Positions 19,765-29,224 of a stretch of 64,000 nt of DNA are shown here, piece after piece. A program made the translations under genes and the position numbers. Every line of letters starts with the position of its first letter. The first letter of the stretch is position 1. The notes under the pieces were generated by a model. It did not search any database. It saw only the letters and a program-made list of their open reading frames with translations, and was not told the origin of the DNA. This stretch comes from DATFVA01 sp963815785 (GTDB lineage: Bacteria; Bacteroidota; Ignavibacteria; Ignavibacteriales; Ignavibacteriaceae). The stretch is taken from contig CAWFHZ010000007.1 in assembly GCA_963815785.1 (NCBI GenBank), forward strand, positions 248,001-312,000. The letters run 5' to 3'.

Positions 19765-21132
19765 ATGAAAAGATTCCTTTTATTTATAGTTTTATGTTAC
19801 ACTGCAATTCTCGGGGCGCAGACCTTTAAAGTTGATTTTGACTTTTCCAGATTTTTCTATAATGATTCCAGCAATTATGTTGAAATTTATTATTCATTTT
19901 ATCAACCACAGTTGAAACAGGTTCAAACTGATAATCAACTTACTGTTAAAGGGATTTTAAATGTTAAAATCGTGAATAAAGATAATTCAACCGTTCTGGT
20001 CGACAAGAATTATCAGTTTCAGAATATTATTGCAGACAGTCTTTCTGAAGATAATCAGAAATCTTTTACCGGAAATCTGGGTTTTGTAATTCCATTAGGT
20101 GAATATAATTGTACATTGAGCGGCGTAGACGGCAATGATATGGATAAAATTGATAGTATGTCTTTTTCTCTTACTATTTCTAAATTGCCGCATGACAGAT
20201 TTTCTATCAGTGACCTTGAAATCGCTTCAATGATCCGGCAATCCGATCAGGAAAAATCTATGTTTTATAAAAATACCTATGAAATAATTCCTAACCCGAG
20301 CGGTATTTTTGGTCAGGAAGTTCCCGTGCTTTATTTCTATTCGGAGATTTATAATCTAAATACTGATCCGCAGACTAAATTTCTTAGAATTGATCATCTT
20401 CTTTTGAATTCTAATAATAAATCTGTTTTTAAAAAATCAAGACAGTTTCCAAGAGATCATGCATCAGCCGTAGATGTGGAAGCAATAAATATTTCAAAAT
20501 TTCCTTCGGGGACTTATACTCTGGTTGATGCAGCAACTGATAGTGCGAAAAACCTGACAGTTTATTCTACTAAGAAAATATTTATTTACAATCCGAGTGT
20601 TATAGATACCACTCCTGTTATTTCAGTTGATAATAGCGTACTCACCTCAGAATTTGCATCAATGTCTGAAGAAGAATTAAACGAGGTGTTTGATGAATCA
20701 AAATACCTTGCAATTAAACAGGAAACAGACCAATGGAAAGCACTTAAAAGTGAAGATGCAAAAAGAAAATTTTTATTCGATTTCTGGAAAGCACGTGATC
20801 TTAGCCCCGATACACCCGTAAATGAATATAAAAGACAATACTTTGAAAGAGTAAAAAAAGCTAATGCTCAGTTTACGAATATTCAGAGAAAAGGATGGAA
20901 AACAGATCGGGGTAGAGTACTGTTGATTTATGGAGAACCAAGTGAAATTGAGAGATATCCTAACCAGGTTGATACAAAGCCCTACGAGATATGGCATTAC
21001 AATGATCTGGAGGGTGGAGTTGTTTTTGTATTCGCTGATCTGACCGGATTTTCCGATTATACTTTAGTTAACTCCTCAAAACGCGGCGAACTTTCGGATC
21101 CTGACTGGCAAAGAAAAATTAGTACGCACTAA
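19765..21132 (+). CDS. GWxTD domain-containing protein
   Basis: 455 residues with a signal peptide (cleavage near LGAQ, residue 18). An all-beta N-terminal region is followed by a C-terminal domain containing GWKTDRGRVLLIYGEPSEIERYP, the defining GWxTD motif, and then PYEIWHYNDLEGGVVFVFAD. GWxTD proteins are widespread in Ignavibacteria, Acidobacteria and Gemmatimonadota; the biochemical role is unknown and the location is probably periplasmic or outer membrane. There is no clear ribosome binding site, and the gene starts right after a terminator. A hairpin follows it. Confidence 0.85.
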   Translation: MKRFLLFIVLCYTAILGAQTFKVDFDFSRFFYNDSSNYVEIYYSFYQPQLKQVQTDNQLTVKGILNVKIVNKDNSTVLVDKNYQFQNIIADSLSEDNQKSFTGNLGFVIPLGEYNCTLSGVDGNDMDKIDSMSFSLTISKLPHDRFSISDLEIASMIRQSDQEKSMFYKNTYEIIPNPSGIFGQEVPVLYFYSEIYNLNTDPQTKFLRIDHLLLNSNNKSVFKKSRQFPRDHASAVDVEAINISKFPSGTYTLVDAATDSAKNLTVYSTKKIFIYNPSVIDTTPVISVDNSVLTSEFASMSEEELNEVFDESKYLAIKQETDQWKALKSEDAKRKFLFDFWKARDLSPDTPVNEYKRQYFERVKKANAQFTNIQRKGWKTDRGRVLLIYGEPSEIERYPNQVDTKPYEIWHYNDLEGGVVFVFADLTGFSDYTLVNSSKRGELSDPDWQRKISTH

Positions 21133-21138
21133 CTTTTT

Positions 21139-21166
21139 ATAAAGGAGTTGACCCCAACTCCTTTAT
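21139..21166. terminator. Hairpin after the GWxTD gene, probable bidirectional terminator
   Basis: A perfect 12-bp stem (ATAAAGGAGTTG with CAACTCCTTTAT) around an ACCC loop. The T-tail downstream is weak (CCTATTT), while the upstream side has TTTTT, so efficiency is uncertain. Confidence 0.6.
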
Positions 21167-21247
21167 CCTATTTAATAACCTTTCATTAAGTAACTTATCT
21201 TCCGTATTTTTAAAGCTAAGATTTTCCTTCACTTTTTAATTATCGAT

Positions 21248-22117
21248 TTGCAGAATAAAGTAGAATATTTTCTTTTTATTTTTTTAAGTATTCTTATTCG
21301 CGCTTTGGGATTACGAATATCGAGGCGTTTATCCATTCTGGTTGCACTTATATTTTTTTATTTGATCCCAATCAGAAAAAAAACGGTAATAGAAAATCTT
21401 ACTAATTCATTTCCTGATTATTCCACTAAAAGAATTTACAAAATCGCCTTTCAGTGCTATAGAAGTTTTTCAATAACGTTGATAGAATTATTAGCAATTC
21501 CCGGAATTAAAAAAGAAGCAATGCAAAACATGGTTAAATGTGAAAACCCCGGGTTTATTGTTGAGCAATACAAAAAGAATAAAGGTGTGATTTTACTTTC
21601 TGCACATTTTGGAAACTGGGAATATATTGCTCTTTCGGTTAGTCTGCAGATTGGAATTCCGTTTAATGTTGTTATAAAACCTCAAAGAAACCCTTATGTT
21701 ACAAAATGGCTTGAAGATGTCCGGACAAAATGGATAAATAAAATTGTTCCTTCGGGTATTTCAGTCAGACAGGTATATAAAGAACTTGTAAATAATAATA
21801 TAGTCGCAATGGTTGCAGATCAGAGAGGGCCGAAAGAAGGATTAAAGCTTGATTTTATGGGTAAACCTGCGCTCTTTTATGCAGGTCCGGCAATTCTTGC
21901 TCTAAAAACAGGAGCTCCATTATTGTATGGTATACCGGTCAGGCAGAAAGACTATTCATATAAAACAAAAATTTATGAGGTTAGTAAGGAAAATCTTCCT
22001 GAAGATGAAGATGAAAAAATTATAGAATTAACCAGAAGACATAAAAACTATCTTGAAGAATTTATCAGAGAATATCCTGAGCAATGGTTCTGGATGCATA
22101 AAAGGTGGAAATATTAA
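21248..22117 (+). CDS. Lipid A biosynthesis acyltransferase family protein (LpxL/HtrB-like)
   Basis: 289 residues from a TTG start; no in-frame ATG exists near the N-terminus. An N-terminal membrane anchor (about residues 7-42) is followed by the acyltransferase core. The catalytic HX4E motif is His120-Phe-Gly-Asn-Trp-Glu125, as in LpxL/LpxM enzymes that transfer acyl chains from ACP to Kdo-lipid A at the inner-membrane cytoplasmic face. VADQRGPKEG and FMGKPALFYAGPAILAL are further family blocks. It overlaps the next gene by one base (TAATG), forming an envelope operon with a family 9 glycosyltransferase. Confidence 0.88.
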   Translation: MQNKVEYFLFIFLSILIRALGLRISRRLSILVALIFFYLIPIRKKTVIENLTNSFPDYSTKRIYKIAFQCYRSFSITLIELLAIPGIKKEAMQNMVKCENPGFIVEQYKKNKGVILLSAHFGNWEYIALSVSLQIGIPFNVVIKPQRNPYVTKWLEDVRTKWINKIVPSGISVRQVYKELVNNNIVAMVADQRGPKEGLKLDFMGKPALFYAGPAILALKTGAPLLYGIPVRQKDYSYKTKIYEVSKENLPEDEDEKIIELTRRHKNYLEEFIREYPEQWFWMHKRWKY

Positions 22118-23136
22118 TGGAAAAATTTCTGGTAATACAAACGGCTTTTATTGGTGATGCGATCCTTACTTTACCAATGATTCAAAAACTTAAGGAAAAT
22201 AATCCCGACTGTTTAATTGATGTTGTAGCCAAACCTGAAACTGCTGTAATATTTAATCATTCTTCTGTTGTTAATGAAGTTCATATTTTAGATAAAGATG
22301 GGAAACATAGTTCCATATTTCAGGTTTATAAATTTGCCGGATTTCTTAAACATAAAAAATACTCGAGAATTTACTCACCTCACCGCTCGTTGAGAACTTC
22401 ATTGATTGTTATGTTTTCAGGAGTGAAGGAGACTTATGGATTTGATGCTAATAGTTTGAGGCATATTTATAAGCATCTTGCGGAATACGGATCAGCAATT
22501 CATGAGGTTGAAAGAAATCTCCGGTTAATTGAATTTTCAGTATCCGATGACAATTGGAAAATACCGCCGGAATTATCAATTCCAATGGAAATAGAGAATA
22601 AATTTTTAAGTTTCTTCAAAAGTTTTGATAATAATTCTAATTTTGCAGCGGTAGCTCCCGGAAGTGTATGGAATACGAAAATATATCCACCGGAGTATTA
22701 TGAAAAAGTAATAGAAAGTTTAACTGAAAATTTTGATAGGGTTTTTCTGATTGGCGGAGAAAAAGACAAAAATCTTTGTGAAGAACTTGCTCAAAAAACG
22801 GGCAATAAAGTAGAATCTGTTGCGGGTAAATTTACACTTATTGAAAGTATCGCATTTCTTAAAAGGATGAAAATTCTTATTTCAAACGATTCGGCTCCTG
22901 CCCACCTTGGGATGTGTGCTGATATTCCGGTTTTGATGCTTTACTGTTCTACAGTTCCCGATTTTGGATTTTATCCATATAACAAAAAAAGTTATTTTTT
23001 ATCCTTTGATGATTTGTTTTGTAAACCATGTGGAATTCATGGATATCTCAAATGTCCTCTAAATACTTTTGATTGCGGTTATAAATTGAGACCTGAAATT
23101 GTATTATCAAAAATGAAGGAAATGATTAATGATTGA
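22117..23136 (+). CDS. Glycosyltransferase family 9, heptosyltransferase-like
   Basis: 339 residues from the ATG at 22117, which shares its A with the preceding TAA. AAGGTGG lies eight bases upstream, so an alternative GTG at 22105 is less likely. The N-terminus FLVIQTAFIGDAILTLPMI and the C-terminal SNDSAPAHLGMCADIP with nucleotide-sugar contacts are typical of ADP-heptose:LPS heptosyltransferases (GT9). It probably extends the LPS inner core. It follows an acyltransferase of lipid A, consistent with LPS assembly. The exact sugar is not determined. Confidence 0.86.
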   Translation: MEKFLVIQTAFIGDAILTLPMIQKLKENNPDCLIDVVAKPETAVIFNHSSVVNEVHILDKDGKHSSIFQVYKFAGFLKHKKYSRIYSPHRSLRTSLIVMFSGVKETYGFDANSLRHIYKHLAEYGSAIHEVERNLRLIEFSVSDDNWKIPPELSIPMEIENKFLSFFKSFDNNSNFAAVAPGSVWNTKIYPPEYYEKVIESLTENFDRVFLIGGEKDKNLCEELAQKTGNKVESVAGKFTLIESIAFLKRMKILISNDSAPAHLGMCADIPVLMLYCSTVPDFGFYPYNKKSYFLSFDDLFCKPCGIHGYLKCPLNTFDCGYKLRPEIVLSKMKEMIND

Positions 23137-23761
23137 TACCAAAACAGCTGAAGTTATTAATATTGATAGGAAACTTGACATAGCAATTGAAAAAGCAAAA
23201 AAATATTATCTTGAAGGAACTGTATTTATCTATCCAACTGATACCATTTATGGATTTGGAGCAAATCCTTTCAATGAAGATGTTGTAAAGAGAATTGATG
23301 ATATAAAGGGAAGGAAAAGTTCGAAACCTTATATACTTTTACTGGATAGCATTGATACATTAATGAAATATGTTGATATACAAAGTGAAAAACATCTCGA
23401 CTTTCTTTTAGCAATCTGGCCGAACCCGGTTTCGGTTATTTTGAATCTGAATAAAAAAACTCAAAGTATTCTTCATCAGGATACTGCTGCATTCAGAATT
23501 CCTCACCATCGATTTTGTCTGAAGCTTTTACAGCAAATAAAAATGCCTCTTATCTCAACCAGCGTTAATAAAAGCAATATGGAACCACTGACAGAAATAA
23601 GCCAGATAAAGGATAATTTTATATCAGATGTAGACGCAATTTTTTATACGGAGAAAAAATCATTCATCAATGCTTCAACTTTAATTGATTTGAGCAATTC
23701 ACATCCGGTATTGGTACGGGAAGGTAAAATAAAATTTGAAGATTTGTTAGATAAGTTTTAA
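23129..23761 (+). CDS. L-threonylcarbamoyladenylate synthase (Sua5/YciO/YrdC family)
   Basis: 210 residues. The family converts threonine, bicarbonate and ATP to threonylcarbamoyl-AMP for the t6A37 tRNA modification. Seen are FIYPTDTIYGFGANPF, KGRKSSKPYILL (the KxR...SKP nucleotide-binding block), FRIPHHRFCLKLL and STSVNKSNMEPL. The length matches a single YrdC domain (TsaC or YciO-like), without a Sua5 C-terminal domain. It overlaps the end of the glycosyltransferase by 8 bases. Confidence 0.88.
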   Translation: MIDTKTAEVINIDRKLDIAIEKAKKYYLEGTVFIYPTDTIYGFGANPFNEDVVKRIDDIKGRKSSKPYILLLDSIDTLMKYVDIQSEKHLDFLLAIWPNPVSVILNLNKKTQSILHQDTAAFRIPHHRFCLKLLQQIKMPLISTSVNKSNMEPLTEISQIKDNFISDVDAIFYTEKKSFINASTLIDLSNSHPVLVREGKIKFEDLLDKF

Positions 23762-23770
23762 TCCTTTAAT

Positions 23771-25666
23771 ATGAAAGCTGCCAAAAAGAAAAAACAGGGT
23801 AAGCCGCCGGACATCGTTAAACATTCATCAGGCATGTTTTCTAAAGAGGAATATAAATATTTATCAATTATTTTTTTTGCAGGATTTTTACTCCGATTTT
23901 TCTATGTAATAGAAACCCAAAACTCACCCTTTTTTCAAAATCTTTTTTCCGATTCGAAAATATATTACGATCTGGCGAACAATATTGCTTCCGGAAACTG
24001 GATAGGTAATGAAGTGTTTTTTATGTCGCCGGGTTATCCTTATTTCCTTGCTGTAATCTTCGCCGTATTCGGTAAATCAATTTTAATCGTAAGGTTTCTA
24101 CAAATTGTAATAAACTCTGTAAATATCCTTCTTATTTATCAGGTTGCAAAGAACATCCATTCTCAAAAAGCAGGATATTTTGCTGCTGCATTTGCGGCAG
24201 TTTATTCATCGTTTGTTTTCTACAGCGGTGCTATTTTACTCGAGGTAATCCAGGTTTTTATTCTTTCATTACTCTTGGTTATTCTGACCAGCAAAAACCT
24301 AAAAGATAATAGAAAAATGTGGCTTTGGGTCGGGTTGCTGCTCGGTATTGCTTCATATTTCCGTGCAAATATTTTACTTCTATTTCCGGTATTATTAGTT
24401 TGGTTTTTTATAAGAATAATTAAATCTCAGCAAAAAAAAATACTATACAAATCTTTACTTTATTTTTCGCTGGGAACTATTTTACCTGTTCTTTTAGTAA
24501 CAGCAAGAAACTATTATGTGGGCAATGACTTTGTTCCGATTTCTTCGAACGGCGGTATTAACTTTTATCTTGGGAATAACGATAATGCTACCGGAATTTA
24601 TAAAACTCCCGAAGATTTTGATTTCTTTAGCGATCTTTCTGGAAGAAAGTATGCGGAAAAACTTACTGGTAAAAATTTATCACCTTCAGATGTCTCCACT
24701 TTCTGGTTGCAAAAATCATTTGATTTTATTGAACATGAGCCTATAAAATGGGTTGAATTAACAGGTAAGAAAATTCTGTTCTTTTTCAGTTCCAATGAAA
24801 TCCCTCAATCGGCTGTTATGGATCCGGCATTTTTTGCTGATAATTATTCAATGATTTTAAAGTTACCCCTGCCGGGTTTTTTCATGGTATTTCTGGTTTC
24901 ACTATTTGGTTTTGCACTGACGTGGAAAAAACGAAAAGAATATTCCCTTATTTATTTATTCCTTTTTACTTATTTGGGTGCCACAATTCTTTTTTTCATC
25001 ATAGGGAGATTCCGTGTTGCTGTTGCTCCCGTCTTTATTGTTTTTGCCGGCATTGGTATCATTGAAGTGTATAACGTATTAAAGGCCAAAAATTATAAAC
25101 GGCTTGCTGTCCCCATAGCGATTATGATTTTATTTGTCATTGTCTCAAATTTTATGATTCCCAAATATAATTTTACAAATTATGATGCCTTTGTAAATCT
25201 TGGAAATTCATTATTTGAAAAACAGGATTACGATGAGGCACTTGCAGATTATCACAAAGCACTTTCACTAAAGGCGGATGCAAATATTTATGTATTGTTG
25301 GGCAATACTTACGCTGCAAAGCATCAATTTAAACAAGCGCTTGATTTCTATTACAAGGCAATTAATAAAAATCCGGATTACAAGCTGGCATATTTTAATC
25401 TGGGAATTGCGTATGTACAAACAAGAAGATTGCCTGAAGCTGAGGACGCATTTATTAAAACAATTAATATAGATTCAACTTTTGGGGAAGCGTATCGTAA
25501 TTTGGCTATAATAGATTATATTAAGGAAGATTATGAACCATCACTTGAATATTTTAAAAAATATATGACTTTAGCAAAAGATGAAAAAACCAGGCAAACT
25601 GTTAGTAAAGATATTGAAGAGCTAAAAAGGCGTCTTCAAAAAAAAAATGAATTAAATACAAAATGA
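23771..25666 (+). CDS. Family 39-like membrane glycosyltransferase with C-terminal TPR repeats
   Basis: 631 residues. The N-terminal two-thirds hold about ten membrane spans with an early acidic motif (FSDSKIYYDLANNI, near residue 60), matching the PMT/ArnT-type dolichol- or undecaprenyl-phosphate sugar transferases. Residues 465-620 form three or four TPR units (e.g. NLGNSLFEKQDYDEALADYHKAL, LLGNTYAAKHQFKQALDFYYKAI). The combination of a GT-C membrane domain and TPRs is common in this lineage. The substrate is unknown. It overlaps the M23 gene by four bases (ATGA). Confidence 0.78.
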   Translation: MKAAKKKKQGKPPDIVKHSSGMFSKEEYKYLSIIFFAGFLLRFFYVIETQNSPFFQNLFSDSKIYYDLANNIASGNWIGNEVFFMSPGYPYFLAVIFAVFGKSILIVRFLQIVINSVNILLIYQVAKNIHSQKAGYFAAAFAAVYSSFVFYSGAILLEVIQVFILSLLLVILTSKNLKDNRKMWLWVGLLLGIASYFRANILLLFPVLLVWFFIRIIKSQQKKILYKSLLYFSLGTILPVLLVTARNYYVGNDFVPISSNGGINFYLGNNDNATGIYKTPEDFDFFSDLSGRKYAEKLTGKNLSPSDVSTFWLQKSFDFIEHEPIKWVELTGKKILFFFSSNEIPQSAVMDPAFFADNYSMILKLPLPGFFMVFLVSLFGFALTWKKRKEYSLIYLFLFTYLGATILFFIIGRFRVAVAPVFIVFAGIGIIEVYNVLKAKNYKRLAVPIAIMILFVIVSNFMIPKYNFTNYDAFVNLGNSLFEKQDYDEALADYHKALSLKADANIYVLLGNTYAAKHQFKQALDFYYKAINKNPDYKLAYFNLGIAYVQTRRLPEAEDAFIKTINIDSTFGEAYRNLAIIDYIKEDYEPSLEYFKKYMTLAKDEKTRQTVSKDIEELKRRLQKKNELNTK

Positions 25667-26508
25667 ACTTAAAAAAGTATATCGATTCTCTTGGAAATCT
25701 GAAAAATCTTTCCGTGATTATTCTTCCTGATTATGGAAAAGCTGAAACGCATACATATAAATTTAGTGTTTATAAAATTGTATCAATTGTTATTTTATAC
25801 ACTGCTATCATTGCGCTTCTTGGGTTTCTTATTCTGGGAGTAACTCCTTTAAAAAATGCCATTCTTCCGGGAGGTGGTTTAAATCAGTCTGACATTGCCA
25901 AAATAAATGAATTGAATAGCAAACTAAACCAGGTGACAAGAGAACTTGAAAATTTAAAGGATACAAATAATAGATTAAAATATGCAATTGGTCTTGGAGA
26001 CTCAACAATATTTAAATCTTCAGATAAAATTAAAAAAGACTCCCTCCAAAAAGAGCGAAAGAAAAATCCTTTTGGCGGAAATATTTTCGCCATAGTTAGT
26101 GAACTTCTGCAGGGTGAAAAAGGAAAACAATCCAAAAGTTATTATTTTAGTAAACCTGCGGATAGTTTTATAAGTCGTGGCTTTGAACCAGGGAGGGGAC
26201 ATATGGGCATTGATTTTGTAATGAAGACCGGAACGCCCGTATATGCTTCGGCAAATGGATATGTAGTATTTGCTGATTATACAACTAAAGATGGATATAT
26301 GATGATTCTAAATCATGAGAATGGTTATATTACTGTCTATAAACATTGTTCTGTTCTTTTAAAAAGAGCCAGGGATGTGGTACTGCAGGGAGAAACTATT
26401 GCACTTAGCGGAAATACCGGAGAAATTTCAACCGGACCGCATTTACATTTTGAAATCTGGAAGAATGGTGAGCCAATAAATCCAAAGTCGGTTTTAATTA
26501 ATTATTGA
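25663..26508 (+). CDS. M23-family peptidase (membrane-anchored LytM-like endopeptidase)
   Basis: 281 residues. One membrane span (about 36-60) is followed by a coiled coil (80-110) and a C-terminal LytM domain. Zinc ligands are visible: His180 and Asp184 in GHMGIDF, and His262 in PHLHFEI. With these the enzyme should cut peptidoglycan cross-bridges in the periplasm. The gene is tightly followed by a bactofilin gene; the same pairing forms cell-shape modules such as Csd1-CcmA in Helicobacter (established knowledge). A role in local wall remodelling is therefore inferred. Confidence 0.9.
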   Translation: MNLKKYIDSLGNLKNLSVIILPDYGKAETHTYKFSVYKIVSIVILYTAIIALLGFLILGVTPLKNAILPGGGLNQSDIAKINELNSKLNQVTRELENLKDTNNRLKYAIGLGDSTIFKSSDKIKKDSLQKERKKNPFGGNIFAIVSELLQGEKGKQSKSYYFSKPADSFISRGFEPGRGHMGIDFVMKTGTPVYASANGYVVFADYTTKDGYMMILNHENGYITVYKHCSVLLKRARDVVLQGETIALSGNTGEISTGPHLHFEIWKNGEPINPKSVLINY

Positions 26509-26521
26509 AAGGAGAAAGATT

Positions 26522-26923
26522 TTGAAACAGAGAAATGGAAATGAAGGAAAAGATGAAGTCACAATTATAAGCGCTGGTGTTGTCATTGAAGGAAAGCTGA
26601 CGAGTAACGGCAATGTGCGAATTGATGGTACGGTTAACGGGGACATAAATGCAAATGGCAATGTAACAGTTGGTGAAAATGGTGAAGTAAGCGGGGAAAT
26701 ACACGCTGAAGGAATAGTAATAGGCGGGAAAGTAACAGGAACTGTTAACTCAAAAGATAAGCTAACATTAGAGAACAAAGCTGTGCTTAATGGGGATATA
26801 CTAACTAAAATTTTGGTAGTTGAAGCAGGTGCTCAATTTGACGGACAAAGTAAAATGGGAAGCAAAGATTCGATAAAACCGCCACTGATTCCAACTTCAT
26901 CGACGAATGAAAAACAAGGATAA
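26522..26923 (+). CDS. Bactofilin
   Basis: 133 residues from TTG at 26522, supported by AAAGGAG at 26508-26514, seven bases upstream; no in-frame ATG exists nearby. The core is a right-handed beta-helix with repeated short strands (TSNGNVRIDGTVNGDI, NGNVTVGENGEVSGEI, ILTKILVVEAGAQFDG), the hallmark of the bactofilin (DUF583) fold, which polymerises into cytoskeletal filaments on the membrane. It is preceded by an M23 peptidase and overlaps atpZ by 17 bases, so it may be co-transcribed with the ATP synthase genes. Confidence 0.92.
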   Translation: MKQRNGNEGKDEVTIISAGVVIEGKLTSNGNVRIDGTVNGDINANGNVTVGENGEVSGEIHAEGIVIGGKVTGTVNSKDKLTLENKAVLNGDILTKILVVEAGAQFDGQSKMGSKDSIKPPLIPTSSTNEKQG

Positions 26924-27140
26924 GGACGAAGACGGTCGGAGTAATTTTGCCGTAAATTATGGTCCATACATCGGTCTAGGTCTTCAGCTTGCTGTAACAG
27001 TTATTGTAATGGTATTTCTTGGAATCTGGCTGGATGGAAAGTTTAACACCAATCCCTGGTTAACTGTAATCTTCTCATTTTTGGGTATAGCCACTTCACT
27101 TTACAATTTTATAAAAACGGTGCTTAAATCGGACAAATGA
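26907..27140 (+). CDS. atpZ: AtpZ/AtpI-type small membrane protein of the ATP synthase operon
   Basis: 77 residues with two membrane spans (about 21-45 and 51-70) and the pattern GPYIGLGLQLAVTVIVM then GIWLDGKFNTNPWLTVIF, characteristic of AtpZ (the putative F0F1-ATPase Ca2+/Mg2+ transporter subunit family). It overlaps the bactofilin gene by 17 bases and the following small membrane gene by four. AtpZ/AtpI proteins assist c-ring or Mg2+ handling in other bacteria. Confidence 0.87.
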   Translation: MKNKDKDEDGRSNFAVNYGPYIGLGLQLAVTVIVMVFLGIWLDGKFNTNPWLTVIFSFLGIATSLYNFIKTVLKSDK

Positions 27141-27514
27141 GTAAATCTGCAAGGTTTTTATTTTCCTCATTTATTATCAGTGTATTTTTCCCCCTGATTT
27201 TATCCGTAATATTTTTTTCCAATCTGCTCGAATTTCGAAATTTCAAATCTATAATAATTGGCTGGGGGATAGTTTTTATCGGTTTTGTAACCGAACTGTT
27301 TTTCGTAAAAAGAGGAATTGGGAAAAGCGATAAACTGTTTATCCGTAACGTCTTAGGGGTAATCTCAATCAGGTTATTTCTAACACTGCTACTGGTTATA
27401 ATCGCCCTTTCTTTCTTGGATTTAAGTCAGAATAATTTTATATTTTCAATCCTCTTTTTTTTTATTTTTTATTTAATTATTGAAATATTTTATCTGACTT
27501 TTAGCAAAAACTAG
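27137..27514 (+). CDS. Small membrane protein, AtpI-like
   Basis: 125 residues with four predicted membrane spans (about 8-28, 36-53, 72-92, 99-120) and no enzymatic motif. Its position between atpZ and atpB, and its size and topology, match AtpI/ATP-synthase protein I. The sequence itself is not diagnostic, so the call depends on context. It starts in the ATGA overlap with atpZ and ends 8 bases before atpB. Confidence 0.6.
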   Translation: MSKSARFLFSSFIISVFFPLILSVIFFSNLLEFRNFKSIIIGWGIVFIGFVTELFFVKRGIGKSDKLFIRNVLGVISIRLFLTLLLVIIALSFLDLSQNNFIFSILFFFIFYLIIEIFYLTFSKN

Positions 27515-27522
27515 TTCATTTT

Positions 27523-28365
27523 ATGCACTATACCGGGATTGATACTTTAGCGACGGCTGATACTTTGAAACATGCCGGGGGAAGCGATAGCGGGTGGATC
27601 CTTCATCATGTAATGGATTCTCATACTTTAGACTTTGAACCATTTTTTTCAATTCAATTACCCCACCTCCAGTTATTTGGAATTGATATTTCCATTACCA
27701 AGTATATCTTTTTCATGTGGGTTGTAGCAATTATTTTGTTTTTAGTGCTCTACATTGTTTCAAAAAAATATAAAACGTCACTTATCCCAAAAGGATTAAC
27801 CAATATTGTAGAAATTACTGTACTTTTTGTTCGTGATGAAATTGTTAAACCTACAATTGGTAAAGGTTACGAAAAATTTCTACCATATCTGTTAACAGTG
27901 TTCTTTTTTATTCTGTTAAGCAATATGTTTGGGTTAATTCCTTACGCGGTAACGATTACCGGAAATATTGCAGTTACAGCAGCACTTGCGGGCATTTCCT
28001 TTATAGCTATTCAACTGGGTGGAATTAAAAGTCATGGTGCATGGGGATATTTCAAAGGATTAATACCTTCTGGCATGCCCCCATGGATTTTGATAATACT
28101 AATACCATTGGAGATATTGGGCTTATTTACAAAACCATTTGCTCTTTGTATACGTCTTTTTGCAAATATGATCGCCGGACATGTCGTTATACTTTCGCTG
28201 CTTGGATTGATCTTTATTTTACAAACCGTATTCGTTGCGCCGGTATCTATAGCTTTTGCAATTTTTATTTATCTGCTTGAATTACTGGTTGCTCTAATTC
28301 AGGCGTACATATTTACTATACTTACATCCTTATTTATCGGGATGGCTGTTCATCAGGAACATTAA
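27523..28365 (+). CDS. atpB: ATP synthase F0 subunit a
   Basis: 280 residues. A long polar N-terminus (about 60 residues) precedes the membrane spans; this extension is usual in Bacteroidota/Chlorobi a-subunits. The essential arginine is Arg211 in ALCIRLFANMIAGH, and LLELLVALIQAYIFTIL near the C-terminus holds the conserved glutamine. It forms the half-channels for ion flow next to the c ring. No ribosome binding site is evident. Confidence 0.96.
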   Translation: MHYTGIDTLATADTLKHAGGSDSGWILHHVMDSHTLDFEPFFSIQLPHLQLFGIDISITKYIFFMWVVAIILFLVLYIVSKKYKTSLIPKGLTNIVEITVLFVRDEIVKPTIGKGYEKFLPYLLTVFFFILLSNMFGLIPYAVTITGNIAVTAALAGISFIAIQLGGIKSHGAWGYFKGLIPSGMPPWILIILIPLEILGLFTKPFALCIRLFANMIAGHVVILSLLGLIFILQTVFVAPVSIAFAIFIYLLELLVALIQAYIFTILTSLFIGMAVHQEH

Positions 28366-28408
28366 TCAGTCTATTATTTATTTACTTTAACAATCAGGAG
28401 AATTTATT

Positions 28409-28630
28409 ATGGATTTAGCATGGTTAGGCGCAGGAATTGGCGCCGGTATAGCAGTAATAGGTGCGGGACTTGGTATAGGTAAACTTGCCGGTTCAGCTCT
28501 TGAAGCTATGGGCAGACAACCAGAAGCCGCAGGTGCAATTAGAACTGCAATGATTATTGCTGCTGCGCTAATTGAAGGTATTGCATTTTTTGCACTGGTT
28601 ATTTGTATTCTTTTAGCCGTAAAAGCTTAA
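28409..28630 (+). CDS. atpE: ATP synthase F0 subunit c
   Basis: 73 residues in two helices joined by the polar RQP loop (residues 36-38). The ion-carrying carboxylate is Glu56 in AALIEGIAFF. The residues that mark Na+-binding rings (a Gln in helix 1 and Ser/Thr next to the Glu) are not seen; Gly follows the Glu. That suggests a proton-driven enzyme. AGGAG lies upstream of the ATG. Confidence 0.96.
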   Translation: MDLAWLGAGIGAGIAVIGAGLGIGKLAGSALEAMGRQPEAAGAIRTAMIIAAALIEGIAFFALVICILLAVKA

Positions 28631-28679
28631 GTAGATATCCGGGTTTTCCCCGAACATTAATTAATACAGGAAATAATAT

Positions 28680-29222
28680 ATGTTAACAGGATTCAGTTTA
28701 TCGGTTCTTGCTCTTGCTTCTGAGGGAGGCGGCAGCCTGATAGATGTTAATCCGGGATTAATATTCTGGACAGTCATAACCTTCATTGTTCTTTTAATCA
28801 TATTGAAGAAGGTTGCCTGGAAACCAATTCTTGCCGCTCTTGATGAGAGAGAAGCTGCTATTAAGGAATCTCTGGAGAAAGCAGAAAAGGCGAGGGAAGA
28901 AGCTTTAAAAGTTCTGGAAGAAAATAAAGCTAACATTCGAAATGCAGAAGATGAATCGAAAAAAATAATTGATCAAAGCAGGGCTTATGCTGAAAAACTT
29001 AAGGAACAGATGATTCAGGATAGCAAGGATCAGGCAAGAAAAATTGTTGATGATGCCAGTGCTGAAATAGAGAGAAAAACAGAAGCTGCATTTAATGAAC
29101 TAAAAACCCAGGTGGCAGGAATTGTTATAGAAGCTGCCGAAAAAATTCTCAAAGAGAACCTCAATAAAGAGACAAATGAGAAAATAGTTGATAAATATAT
29201 CAATGATATTTCCAGGAATTAA
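28680..29222 (+). CDS. atpF: ATP synthase F0 subunit b
   Basis: 180 residues. One N-terminal membrane span (about 25-43; PGLIFWTVITFIVLLIILKK) is followed by VAWKPILAALDEREAAI and a long, highly charged coiled coil with the typical b-subunit dimerisation heptads. It forms the peripheral stalk joining subunit a to alpha3beta3 via delta. It ends two bases before atpH. Confidence 0.95.
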   Translation: MLTGFSLSVLALASEGGGSLIDVNPGLIFWTVITFIVLLIILKKVAWKPILAALDEREAAIKESLEKAEKAREEALKVLEENKANIRNAEDESKKIIDQSRAYAEKLKEQMIQDSKDQARKIVDDASAEIERKTEAAFNELKTQVAGIVIEAAEKILKENLNKETNEKIVDKYINDISRN

Positions 29223-29224
29223 TA

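Noticed and set aside
26494..26778. A 94-codon minus-strand open frame over the bactofilin gene
   Set aside because: It is the reverse reading of the repetitive beta-helix codons; the plus-strand bactofilin is well supported.
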